Source: an uncultured Collinsella sp. (GTDB lineage: Bacteria; Actinomycetota; Coriobacteriia; Coriobacteriales; Coriobacteriaceae). Taken from it: a stretch of DNA of 26,646 nt. The position numbers and the translations under genes were made by a program. The stretch covers positions 1 to 26,646 of the forward strand of contig UQHO01000030.1 in assembly GCA_900540995.1 (NCBI GenBank), in the 5' to 3' direction. The notes under the pieces were generated by a model. The model had not been told where the DNA came from, did no database searches, and was given only the letters and a program-made list of their open reading frames with translations. The first letter of the stretch is position 1. Every line of letters begins with the position of its first letter. This document shows, piece by piece, positions 6,427-13,601 of this stretch.

Positions 6427-8754
6427 TTAAGCGGAAACTGCGGCGGAAGCAGTGTTGGTCTCGTCCTCGTCGGTCCATGCATGCTTGGGCATGGGACGGA
6501 AGATCTGAAAGAGCATCGCAACTAGCAGCACGATGGCCACAATCGTCCAGATACCAAACTGTCCCAACACAAGCAGGTTGTAGAACTGGTTGATGAACAG
6601 GCCGATAACCCAAGCGAAGGCGCACTCGTAACCGATGGCAATCGCAGTCCACTTGCCGGAGTCCATCTGGTTGCGGATGGTGCCCATGGCGGCAAAGCAC
6701 GGAGCGCACAGCAGGTTGAAAGCGCCAAAGGCAACGCAAGCGCCCATGGTCGGGAACATGCCGGCGAACGCGGTCCACAAGCTCGGATCGGTCTCGGCGG
6801 CGTCGGCAACCGACAGCAGCGAGCCGGCGGTGGCGACGACGTTCTCCTTAGCGACGAGACCCGAGACGGTCAGCGCGGTGGCCTGCCAGGTGCTAAAGCC
6901 GAGCGGGGCGAAGATCCAAGCGACCAGGTTGCCGAGCATGGCAAGCACGGAGTAGTCCATGAACTCCTCGGGGATGCCGTCCATCGCAGGCAGGAAGCCA
7001 AAAGAGCCGTTGTAGCTACCAAAGTTGGAAAGGAACCAAACCACGACAGTGGAGGCAAAGATGACCGTGCCGGCCTTCTTGATAAAGGCCCAGCAGCGCT
7101 CCCAAACGTGCAGCGCCCAAGAGCGGATCGCAGGGAAGTGGTAAGCGGGGAGCTCCATGACAAACGGGGTCGGGCGGCCGGCGAAGAGCTTGGTCTTCTT
7201 GAGCATGAGGCCCGAAGCAATGACGGCAAAGACGCCCAGGAAGTAGAAGAGCGGGCTGATCCATGCGGCAGTGGTAGAAGAATCGCCGATGATGGAACCC
7301 ATGAGCAGGGCAATGATCGGCAGCTTGGCGCCACAGGGAATAAACGTGGTGGTCATGACCGTCATGCGGCGGTCCTTCTCGTTCTCGATGGTCTTGGTGG
7401 CCATGACGCCGGGGACGCCGCAGCCCGAGGACACGAGCATGGGGATAAAGGACTTACCGGACAGGCCAAAGCGGCGGAACACGCGGTCCATGATGAAGGC
7501 GACGCGGGCCATGTAGCCGCAGTCCTCCAGGAAGGACAGCATCACAAAGAGCAGGAACATCTGCGGCACAAAGCCGAAGATGGCACCCAAACCGCCGACG
7601 ATGCCGTCGCAGACCAGCGAATCGACCAAGCCACCGTCCTCGGTGCCGCCCGCCACAAGGGCGTCGTGCACCACGGTGGTGATGCCGGGGACATAGGGGC
7701 CGTACTGTGCCGGGTCGACCGAGTCGGCATTGTCGCCCGCAGCCTCGACGGCCGCGTCGTAGGCGTCGCGACCCTGGCCGAGCACATACCAACCGTCGGT
7801 ACCAAAGAGCTGGTCGTTGGTGAAGTCGGTCACCGTGCCGCCCAAGGTAGAAACGGCGATGTAGTACACGCAGAACATGATGACCACAAAGATCGGCAGG
7901 CCCAGGATACGGTTGGTAACCACGCGGTCGATCTTCTCGGAGGTGCTCATCTTTGCCGGAGCCTTGGTGAGGCACTCGTCAATGATGTGGGCAATCACGC
8001 CGTAACGCTCGCCGGTGATGATGGACTCGGCGTCGTCGTCGCAGTCCTGCTCGCACTGGGCGACCAGCTGCTCCACGCGAGCGGCCTTCTCCTTGGTGAG
8101 GTTGATGAGCTTGCAGGCGTCCGCGTCGCGCTCGAACAGCTTGACGGCGTAATAGCGGCGCTTGTTGGCGGGAACGCTCGCCGGAAGGTTGTTCTCGATG
8201 TGGTCCAGAACGTCCTCGATGGAGGAGTCGAACTTGTGCTCCGGCACCTGGCCCTTGGAAGCGGCGGACTTCTTAACCTGCTCGAACAGCTCCTTGATAC
8301 CCTTGTTCTTAAGAGCCGAGATCATCATGACCGGGCAGCCGAGCTTCTTGGACAGCTTGTCGGTGTCGATCTTGTCACCGTTCTTCTCGACCAAGTCGGC
8401 CATGTTGAGGGCAACGACCACGGGCAGGCCGGTCTCGATAACCTGAAGCGCCAGGTACAGGTTGCGCTCGAGGTTAGTGGCGTCGACAACTTGGACGACC
8501 ACATCGGGCTCGCCGCTCATGAGGTAATCGCGCGAGCATTGCTCCTCGGGGCTGTAGGGGGAAAGCGAGTAGATGCCGGGGAGGTCCGTGATGGTAACGT
8601 TCTTGTCGCTTAGGAGCTTGGCCTCCTTTTTCTCAACCGTGACGCCGGGCCAGTTGCCAACGTAGCCGTTGGCGCCGGTGATCAGGTTGAAAAGCGTGGT
8701 CTTGCCGCAGTTGGGGTTACCCGCCAGCGCGACATGGATCTGAGAATCCGCCAT
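6427..8754 (-). CDS. feoB: Ferrous iron transport protein B
   Basis: FeoB is the membrane Fe(II) permease, with an N-terminal G domain that binds and hydrolyses GTP. The 775-residue product has the G1 loop GNPNCGKTT (12-20), G3 DLPG (57-60), G4 NMAD (117-120) and G5 SA (146-147). A helical guanine-dissociation-inhibitor region (about 165-270) and a multi-helix membrane domain with two Gate regions follow, including LEDCGYMARVAF (409-420), where Cys replaces the Ser seen in E. coli. A hydrophilic segment of about 80 residues (305-385) after the first membrane helix is longer than in E. coli FeoB. GAAGGA precedes the ATG. Two feoA genes lie upstream on the same strand. Confidence 0.97.
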   Translation of the reverse strand: MADSQIHVALAGNPNCGKTTLFNLITGANGYVGNWPGVTVEKKEAKLLSDKNVTITDLPGIYSLSPYSPEEQCSRDYLMSGEPDVVVQVVDATNLERNLYLALQVIETGLPVVVALNMADLVEKNGDKIDTDKLSKKLGCPVMMISALKNKGIKELFEQVKKSAASKGQVPEHKFDSSIEDVLDHIENNLPASVPANKRRYYAVKLFERDADACKLINLTKEKAARVEQLVAQCEQDCDDDAESIITGERYGVIAHIIDECLTKAPAKMSTSEKIDRVVTNRILGLPIFVVIMFCVYYIAVSTLGGTVTDFTNDQLFGTDGWYVLGQGRDAYDAAVEAAGDNADSVDPAQYGPYVPGITTVVHDALVAGGTEDGGLVDSLVCDGIVGGLGAIFGFVPQMFLLFVMLSFLEDCGYMARVAFIMDRVFRRFGLSGKSFIPMLVSSGCGVPGVMATKTIENEKDRRMTVMTTTFIPCGAKLPIIALLMGSIIGDSSTTAAWISPLFYFLGVFAVIASGLMLKKTKLFAGRPTPFVMELPAYHFPAIRSWALHVWERCWAFIKKAGTVIFASTVVVWFLSNFGSYNGSFGFLPAMDGIPEEFMDYSVLAMLGNLVAWIFAPLGFSTWQATALTVSGLVAKENVVATAGSLLSVADAAETDPSLWTAFAGMFPTMGACVAFGAFNLLCAPCFAAMGTIRNQMDSGKWTAIAIGYECAFAWVIGLFINQFYNLLVLGQFGIWTIVAIVLLVAMLFQIFRPMPKHAWTDEDETNTASAAVSA

Positions 8755-8774
8755 TCAATCCTTCTTCCTTGTGT

Positions 8775-8800
8775 GCCTGCGCTGCTTTCTCCGCGCAGGC
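8775..8800 (-). other. Hairpin in the feoB leader
   Basis: GCCTGCGC (8775-8782) and GCGCAGGC (8793-8800) form a perfect 8-bp stem 20 bases upstream of the feoB start. No U-run follows on the minus strand. It may affect translation initiation of feoB or mark a processing site. Confidence 0.4.
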
Positions 8801-8829
8801 TGGATAATGTGCTTCAAAGATGCTGCATT

Positions 8830-8849
8830 AAGTTAGAGAAACCTAACTT
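8830..8849. promoter_or_regulatory. DtxR/IdeR-like box between feoA and feoB
   Basis: AAGTTAG (8830-8836) and CTAACTT (8843-8849) are perfect 7-bp inverted arms around six bases. Read on the minus strand, TTAGGTTTCTCTAACTTAA agrees at 15 of 19 positions with the known IdeR box TWAGGTWAGSCTWACCTWA. This suggests an additional iron-controlled start for feoB. No regulator gene of this type is in the window. Confidence 0.55.
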
Positions 8850-8877
8850 TATCTGCAGAAATATGCGCCGCGAGTCC

Positions 8878-9099
8878 TTACTGAACCTCGACGACGGCGG
8901 CCTCCTCCTTGCGGATGGAAAGCTCGTAGCCGCGCACGTTGATCTCGACCGGATCACCGAGCGGTGCAACCTTCACGACCTTGAACGAAGTGCCCTTGAT
9001 GAGCCCCAGGTCCATAAGGTGGCGGCGAAGCGCACCCTCACCGTGAAGCTTGACGATGGTGGAGCTCTCGCCCACCTTAACGTCACCTAACGTCTTCAT
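8878..9099 (-). CDS. feoA: FeoA family protein (second copy)
   Basis: FeoA is a small cytosolic SH3-like protein that assists FeoB. This 73-residue copy shows the family layout, with a Gly-rich hydrophobic turn (residues 21-40: LHGEGALRRHLMDLGLIKGT) and the later VAPLGDPVEINVRGYELSIR, in which the family's GDP-R-YELSLR-like ending is clear. AAAGGGGG lies before the ATG. It follows another feoA copy by 40 bases and precedes feoB by 123 bases. Two tandem FeoA proteins are common in Gram-positive feo operons; whether they form heteromers is not known here. Confidence 0.93.
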   Translation of the reverse strand: MKTLGDVKVGESSTIVKLHGEGALRRHLMDLGLIKGTSFKVVKVAPLGDPVEINVRGYELSIRKEEAAVVEVQ

Positions 9100-9139
9100 T
9101 TACTTGTCCCCCTTTCAGTGCGTACAGAAATACCGTCGA

Positions 9140-9382
9140 CTAACCGACGGTCATGATGTGCATGGCGACCTTGGAATCGATGCCAAAGCGTGCGCCCAGC
9201 ACAGTGACGATGATATTGGCGCCACTCGAGCTCACCACGTGGATTTCGTTGCCCTCGACAAAGCCGAGGTCCTTGAGGTGGTGCTTCATGTCCTCATTGC
9301 CCTTTACACGAGACACGCGCACGGTTTCGCCCGCTTTTACCATCGAAAGCGGCATGGCCGGCATCTGCGGTCCGCAAGACAT
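9140..9382 (-). CDS. feoA: FeoA family protein (first copy)
   Basis: An 80-residue FeoA-domain protein and the first gene of the feo operon. The core runs from VKAGETVRVSRVKGNEDM to the conserved HHLKDLGFVEGNEI and ends with VLGARFGIDSKVAMHIMTV, where this copy carries GARFGID in place of the usual GxRYALR-like ending. An N-terminal extension with CGPQMPAMPL precedes the domain. The start at 9382 has AGGAG six bases upstream. The promoter region just upstream carries two inverted AAAAGTTAACCACG sites, so transcription probably begins here and continues through the second feoA into feoB. Confidence 0.92.
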   Translation of the reverse strand: MSCGPQMPAMPLSMVKAGETVRVSRVKGNEDMKHHLKDLGFVEGNEIHVVSSSGANIIVTVLGARFGIDSKVAMHIMTVG

Positions 9383-9423
9383 GAGTGGCTCCTAACGTCA
9401 GTTCGTCCTCAACATCGACGCGG

Positions 9424-9479
9424 TAAAAGTTAACCACGCCTATGTTCGCTATAATAAACTAACACGTGGTTAACTTTTT
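9424..9479 (-). promoter_or_regulatory. feo operon promoter flanked by inverted operator sites
   Basis: AAAAGTTAACCACG (9425-9438) and its exact complement (9465-9478) are perfect 14-bp inverted arms, 40 bp centre to centre. Between them an AT-rich TATTATAG on the minus strand can serve as -10; no convincing -35 is visible. The shared AAAGTTA half also begins the box at 8830-8849. Sites on both sides of the core promoter fit repression by an iron-loaded DtxR-type protein, which is inference. Confidence 0.6.
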
Positions 9480-9531
9480 GGAAAGGGTCCCCATTCAGAT
9501 TTCGAAAAAGTTTCCTATACGAAACAAAAGA

Positions 9532-9562
9532 GGCACCGCAAAGACCATCTCTTTGCGGTGCC
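9532..9562. terminator. Intrinsic terminator after the HPr-like gene
   Basis: GGCACCGCAAAGA (9532-9544) and its exact complement (9550-9562) form a 13-bp stem with a 5-base loop. T-rich tracts follow on both strands (TTTT on plus, CTTTTG on minus). On the minus strand it ends the message of the gene at 9619-9867. Confidence 0.85.
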
Positions 9563-9578
9563 TTTTGATACCAATATA

Positions 9579-9611
9579 AATGTGACAAAGGGACTGTCCC
9601 TTTGTCACATT
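9579..9611. repeat. 33-bp near-perfect palindrome
   Basis: Two 16-bp arms (9579-9594 and 9596-9611; TGTGACAAAGGGAC and complement) meet around a single base. It lies between the stop of the HPr-like gene and its terminator. Its composition and tight symmetry resemble dispersed palindromic repeats, but only one copy is in this window. Confidence 0.65.
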
Positions 9612-9618
9612 GTTACGG

Positions 9619-9867
9619 TTAAAGCGAGAGGTTCCTGATCGACGTGACGCAGGAGGCCTCATCCACGCCCGAAACGCGGAACACGACGTCTTCGCCACAT
9701 TCGCCGCAGAGTGCCATGAGCCCTATAACGTCGCGGCCATCCGTGTGGCGATCGCCGATACTGACTGACACGTCGCTACGATGCTTGGCAATGATGTCAT
9801 AGAGCAGCGCAACCGGGCGGGCATGTAATCCCAACGGATCTTTAATCGTCTTTGTAAACTCGACCAT
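9619..9867 (-). CDS. HPr-family phosphocarrier protein with Asp at position 46
   Basis: An 82-residue HPr-fold protein. The phosphorylation motif GLHARP places the active His at residue 15, exactly as in HPr of the phosphotransferase system, where it relays phosphate from Enzyme I to sugar-specific Enzyme II. The second helix, DVIGLMAL, aligns with the HPr segment SIMGVMSL and puts Asp46 where the regulatory Ser46 normally stands. The start at 9867 has GGGAGG immediately upstream. A longer reading from 9990 was rejected because its first 12 codons are the aspS terminator stem. No other phosphotransferase gene is nearby. It could be general HPr or a specialised homologue. Confidence 0.85.
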   Translation of the reverse strand: MVEFTKTIKDPLGLHARPVALLYDIIAKHRSDVSVSIGDRHTDGRDVIGLMALCGECGEDVVFRVSGVDEASCVTSIRNLSL

Positions 9868-9954
9868 GTCCCCTCCCACGACATCGCACATTCGGCCGGC
9901 AAACCCAGCCACGTGGTAGTTATTGTACGTTACCGGCGCGCACCCCCGTCCCAC

Positions 9955-9987
9955 AAAAAACGAGGGAAGGAGCGCGTCCTTCCCTCG
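9955..9987 (-). terminator. aspS terminator
   Basis: CGAGGGAAGGA (9961-9971) and its exact complement (9977-9987) form an 11-bp stem with a 5-base loop, followed on the minus strand by TTTTTT (9955-9960). It lies 25 bases after the aspS stop. Confidence 0.9.
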
Positions 9988-10012
9988 CAACGGGCAATAT
10001 GTAGCCGTTTGC

Positions 10013-11800
10013 CTACATCAGGCGCAGGCTGACGTCCTTGAGCTGGGCTCCGGAAACGGCACTCGGAGCGCCCGACATAAGGTCGGAGCCGCTGGCCGTC
10101 TTAGGGAACGCCATGACGTCGCGGATGGAGTCGGAACCGGTGAGCAGCATGCACACGCGGTCCAGGCCCAGAGCGAAACCGCCCATCGGGGGCGCACCAA
10201 ACTTGAGGGCCTCCATGAGGAAGCCAAACTGAGACTCGGCGCGCTCCTCGGTAAAGCCCAGGAGCTTGAGCATGGACATCTGCATCTCGGCGCTGTGGAT
10301 ACGCATACCGCCACCGCCGGCCTCAAAGCCGTCCATGACAAAGTCGTAGGTGCACGAACCGGCCGCCAGCGGATCGGCCTCGATCTTGGCGATGTCGGTC
10401 TCGGTCGGCAGGGTAAAGGGCTGATGCTCGGCAGCATAGGCCTTGCGGTCCTCGTCCCAATGGAACAGCGGGAAATTGACGACCCACAGGAAGTCGTGGC
10501 CCTCGCGCTTGATCTCGAGTGCGTTGGCCATGTGCGAACGCATGCCGCCCAGGATCTCGTCGGAGAGCAGGCGCGGGCCGGCGGCGAACATCACAAGGTC
10601 GCCGGGCTCGACGTCCATGCGCTCGCGCAGAGCGGCCATCTCCTCGTCCGAGAAGAACTTGACGATGGGGCTGTTGATGGAGCCGTCCTCGCGGAAGGCG
10701 ATCCATGCCAGGCCCTTGGCGCCAAACGTGGAGGCCACGCCGGCGAGCTTATCGATCTTGGCACGTGCCCAGGCACCGGCGCCCTTGGCGTTAATGGCCT
10801 TGACGGCAGAGCCCTCCTCGTTTGCGGCAGTCGCAAAGACCTTGAACTTGGAGTTGGCAAAGATGTCGGTCAGGTCGACCAGGTGCATGCCATAGCGGGT
10901 ATCGGGCTTGTCGGAGCCATAGGTGTCCATGGCCTCCCAGTAGTCCATGCGACGCAGCGGCGTGGGCATCTCGACGCCCATGCGGCCGAAGGCGTCGGCC
11001 AGGACCTCCTCGAGCGCGCTCATGACGTCATTCTGGTCCACGAAGGACATCTCGATATCGACCTGGGTGAACTCGGGCTGACGGTCGGCACGCAGGTCCT
11101 CGTCGCGGAAGCACTTGGCAACCTGGTAGTAGCGCTCGACGCCACCGACCATGAGCAGCTGCTTCAGGAGCTGCGGGGACTGCGGCAGGGCGTAGAAGTT
11201 GCCCGGCTGAATACGGCTGGGGACGATGAAATCGCGGGCGCCCTCGGGCGTGGACTTAAACAGGGAGGGCGTCTCAACCTCCATGAACTCACGGTTGTGC
11301 AGCGCCTCGCGAATGGCAAAGGTAAAGTCGGAGCGCAGCTTGAGGTTGGCCATCATCTCGGGACGACGGAGGTCCAGATAGCGATAGCGCAGACGGGTGT
11401 CCTCGCTGGTCTCGATGCCGTCCTCGATCTGGAACGGCGGGGTGACGGACGTGTTGAGCACCTCGGCGTGGTCGGTCAGGACCTCAATCTCGCCGGTCGC
11501 GAGCTTGGTGTTGGTGGTCTCCTCGCCACGGGCGCGCACGACGCCGTGGATCTTGATGGGCCACTCGGGACGCATGGTCTCGGCGATCTTAAAGGCGTCG
11601 CCGTCGGAGTGCTCGGGGTCGAAGGTGAGCTGCGTGATGCCCTCGCGGTCGCGAAGGTCGCAGAAAATAAGGCCGCCGTGGTCACGGCGACGGCTCACCC
11701 AACCGGTGAGGGTGACCTCTTCGCCCACGTTCTCGAAGCGAAGCTCGCCGCAGGTACGGGTGTGCATGGAATGCTCATCGATGGGACGGGTCTGGCTCAT
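10013..11800 (-). CDS. aspS: Aspartyl-tRNA synthetase, probably non-discriminating
   Basis: A class IIb synthetase of 595 residues, the bacterial length. An N-terminal OB-fold anticodon-binding domain (about 12-115) is followed by the catalytic core with motif 2 FRDEDLRADRQPEF, the inserted bacterial GAD domain (about 300-420), and motif 3 GFALGLDRVCMLL near residue 550. The anticodon-domain stretch RRRDHGG has His41-Gly42 where E. coli has Leu-Gly. In studied enzymes the His form goes with charging both tRNA-Asp and tRNA-Asn, so that a GatCAB amidotransferase is needed. AAAGGAGG lies before the ATG at 11800; an internal ATG 11 codons later is a less likely start. Confidence 0.97.
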   Translation of the reverse strand: MSQTRPIDEHSMHTRTCGELRFENVGEEVTLTGWVSRRRDHGGLIFCDLRDREGITQLTFDPEHSDGDAFKIAETMRPEWPIKIHGVVRARGEETTNTKLATGEIEVLTDHAEVLNTSVTPPFQIEDGIETSEDTRLRYRYLDLRRPEMMANLKLRSDFTFAIREALHNREFMEVETPSLFKSTPEGARDFIVPSRIQPGNFYALPQSPQLLKQLLMVGGVERYYQVAKCFRDEDLRADRQPEFTQVDIEMSFVDQNDVMSALEEVLADAFGRMGVEMPTPLRRMDYWEAMDTYGSDKPDTRYGMHLVDLTDIFANSKFKVFATAANEEGSAVKAINAKGAGAWARAKIDKLAGVASTFGAKGLAWIAFREDGSINSPIVKFFSDEEMAALRERMDVEPGDLVMFAAGPRLLSDEILGGMRSHMANALEIKREGHDFLWVVNFPLFHWDEDRKAYAAEHQPFTLPTETDIAKIEADPLAAGSCTYDFVMDGFEAGGGGMRIHSAEMQMSMLKLLGFTEERAESQFGFLMEALKFGAPPMGGFALGLDRVCMLLTGSDSIRDVMAFPKTASGSDLMSGAPSAVSGAQLKDVSLRLM

Positions 11801-11821
11801 ACCAGTGATCCTCCTTTATGG

Positions 11822-11863
11822 ATCTGTGCCGCCCCGTGTCGTTCCGGGCGGCGTCGTACAGAT
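11822..11863 (-). other. Stem-loop in the aspS leader
   Basis: ATCTGT/ACAGAT (11822-11827, 11858-11863) and GCCGCCC/GGGCGGC (11828-11834, 11846-11852) form a two-part stem just upstream of the aspS ribosome-binding site. I do not see the T-box consensus AGGGTGG around it, so it is left unnamed. Confidence 0.4.
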
Positions 11864-11907
11864 TTGCCCAGCCTGCGTAAACCGCGCAGCCAGACATGGC
11901 GTTCTAT

Positions 11908-11916
11908 GTTATCGCA
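11908..11916 (-). promoter_or_regulatory. Possible extended -10 of aspS
   Basis: The minus strand reads TGCGATAAC, a TGn-type extended -10, about 45 bases before the leader hairpin. No good -35 is present. Confidence 0.3.
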
Positions 11917-12012
11917 CCCGCGTCGATGTGCCGCGAAAAAGTAGCTCTTACCCAAAGACTTGACGGAGACGAAACAATTGACGCACCGCAGCCGTCGCCA
12001 AGGCGCGCCACG

Positions 12013-12021
12013 TGCGACAAT
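12013..12021 (+). promoter_or_regulatory. Possible extended -10 of serB
   Basis: The plus strand reads TGCGACAAT, a TGn-type extended -10, 36 bases before the serB ATG. TTGACG occurs twice further upstream but at unsuitable spacing. Confidence 0.3.
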
Positions 12022-12056
12022 GTGCCCCAATACAACTGCACTCGGAAAGGCCCCTC

Positions 12057-12692
12057 ATGACCGCACGCCTCATCGTTATGGATATCGACTCCACGCTCAT
12101 CAACCAGGAGGTCATCGACCTGTTGGGCGAGGAGGCCGGCGTAGGCGAGCAAGTGGCGAAGATCACTGAGCGCGCCATGCGCGGCGAACTGGACTTTAAG
12201 CAGGCGCTCGAGGAGCGCGTGGGGCTGCTTGCCGGCTTGGACGAGAGTGTGTTCGAGCGTACCTTTGAGCGCGTGACGTTTACCCCCGGCGTGCTGGAGC
12301 TTGTGCGCTCGGCACACAGCAAGGGCTGGAAGGTCGGCGTGGTAAGCGGTGGCTTCCACGAGGTCGCCGATAAGATCGTGGCCGCCGCGGGCATCGACTT
12401 TTGCCTCGCTAACCGCCTGGAGGTCGTGGACGGCAAGCTCACCGGTAAGCTGGCGGCAGACATCGTGACCAAGGAATCCAAGCTCATCCAGCTGCTGGAT
12501 TGGGCGGTTGAGTGCGGTGTCGACATGGCACACACCGTCGCGATCGGCGACGGCGCCAACGACATCCCCATGATTCAGGCCGCGGGCACGGGCATCGCGT
12601 TTTGTGCTAAGCCCAAGACGCGCGAAGCCGCCCCGTTTGCCATCGACGAGCGCAACCTGATGCTCGCCATGGACATCATCCTGCGCGACTAG
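12057..12692 (+). CDS. serB: Phosphoserine phosphatase
   Basis: SerB removes phosphate from L-phosphoserine, the last step of serine synthesis. The 211-residue protein is a HAD-superfamily phosphatase. Motif I MDIDST (residues 8-13) carries the aspartate nucleophile and the acid/base Asp two residues on. Motif II VVSGGF is near 99. Motif III Lys lies in TKESK, and motif IV GDGANDIPM is near 162. The cap domain and the RGELDFKQAL segment match SerB. The start at 12057 has GGAAAGG upstream. The length is that of the short form without the ACT-like N-terminal domain of E. coli SerB. It is separated from larB by a promoter-like gap of 116 bases. Confidence 0.93.
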   Translation: MTARLIVMDIDSTLINQEVIDLLGEEAGVGEQVAKITERAMRGELDFKQALEERVGLLAGLDESVFERTFERVTFTPGVLELVRSAHSKGWKVGVVSGGFHEVADKIVAAAGIDFCLANRLEVVDGKLTGKLAADIVTKESKLIQLLDWAVECGVDMAHTVAIGDGANDIPMIQAAGTGIAFCAKPKTREAAPFAIDERNLMLAMDIILRD

Positions 12693-12716
12693 TCAGTTTG
12701 CCTCACAACTTCATCT

Positions 12717-12764
12717 AATCTGACATGTCAGATTTCCGAACAATTATGCTCTAATGTTCGGAAA
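12717..12764 (+). promoter_or_regulatory. Palindromic operator region upstream of larB
   Basis: Two adjacent inverted repeats lie in the serB-larB gap. AATCTGACATGTCAGATT (12717-12734) is a perfect 18-bp palindrome. TTTCCGAACA (12733-12742) and TGTTCGGAAA (12755-12764) are exact 10-bp arms around 12 bases. A -35-like CTGACA sits inside the first, and a -10-like TCTAAT (12750-12755) inside the second. A natural candidate binder is the TetR-family protein encoded at the end of the same gene group; this is inference. Confidence 0.5.
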
Positions 12765-12808
12765 CAACCCTTCGCGTGCTAAACTTTTCTGCGTCGAAGG
12801 GAACTTAT

Positions 12809-13591
12809 ATGGACAAACGAGATCTTGAGCAATTGCTAAGTGACGTGGCAGACGGATGCGTTGCACCGGCCGATGCCCTCACGCGCATCCAGACGGCGCC
12901 AACCGCCGACCTGGGCTTTGCACAGCTCGATCTTTCGCGCGGCGTGCGACAGGGAGCCGGCGAGGTTGTCTACGGCGCCGGTAAAACCGCCGAGCAGATT
13001 GCCGCCATTATCGAAGCGCTGCGCGATGCAGGCCAAGAGCGCGTTTTGGTCACGCGCCTCGATGCCGATAAGGCCGCGCACACCGCGGAGCTTCTTGATG
13101 ACGCTATCGACCTGGGTTATGTCCCGAACGCACAGCTCGCCCTTGTGGACGGCATGCCCTCCCCCACCGGTAACGGACGCATCGTCGTGGCCTGCGCCGG
13201 CACGAGCGACCTGCCCGTCGCCGAAGAGGCCGCACTGACGGCCGAGTTCTACGGCAACGAAGTCGATCGTCTTTACGACGTGGGCGTCGCCGGCCTGCAC
13301 CGCCTGCTCGCTCATGCCGAGGAACTTGCCCAGGCACAGGTGGTCATCGCCATCGCCGGCATGGAAGGCGCCCTGGCGAGCGTCATCGGCGGCCTGGTGA
13401 GCTGTCCGGTCATCGCCGTTCCCACGAGCGTGGGCTACGGTGCAAGCTTTGGCGGCGTGGCAGCACTGCTCGCCATGCTCAATTCCTGCGCCAGCGGCGT
13501 CTCGGTCGTCAATATCGACAACGGCTTTGGTGCCGCCTACCAGGCAAGTCTTATCAATCATCTAAGCGCCGGCACACCCCGCGCCCGTTAA
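12809..13591 (+). CDS. larB: Nickel-pincer cofactor biosynthesis protein LarB
   Basis: LarB carboxylates and hydrolyses nicotinic acid adenine dinucleotide at the pyridinium ring, the first step in making the nickel-pincer nucleotide of lactate racemase. The 260-residue product has an N-terminal LarB-specific part with LDLSRGVRQGAGEVVYGAGKT (about 37-57; 21 residues, of which GVRQG.GEVVYG.GKT is diagnostic) and a PurE-like C-terminal part with VACAGTSDLPVAEEA and PTSVGYGASFGGVAALLAML. The start at 12809 (MDKRDLEQLL) has AAGGGAAC upstream. A frame extension from 12776 lacks a ribosome-binding site. It is followed ten bases later by larC. LarE, which adds the sulfur atoms, is not in the window. 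Confidence 0.93.
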   Translation: MDKRDLEQLLSDVADGCVAPADALTRIQTAPTADLGFAQLDLSRGVRQGAGEVVYGAGKTAEQIAAIIEALRDAGQERVLVTRLDADKAAHTAELLDDAIDLGYVPNAQLALVDGMPSPTGNGRIVVACAGTSDLPVAEEAALTAEFYGNEVDRLYDVGVAGLHRLLAHAEELAQAQVVIAIAGMEGALASVIGGLVSCPVIAVPTSVGYGASFGGVAALLAMLNSCASGVSVVNIDNGFGAAYQASLINHLSAGTPRAR

Positions 13592-13601
13592 GGAGCATTC
13601 C

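Noticed and set aside
9868..9990. N-terminal extension of the HPr-like protein
   Set aside because: Its first codons are the stem and U-run of the aspS terminator, whereas ATG 9867 has a strong ribosome-binding site and puts the active His at residue 15.
11801..12056. T-box or other tRNA-sensing leader before aspS
   Set aside because: A stem-loop is present, but I do not find the T-box AGGGTGG consensus or a paired terminator/antiterminator. The hisS leader was checked with the same result.
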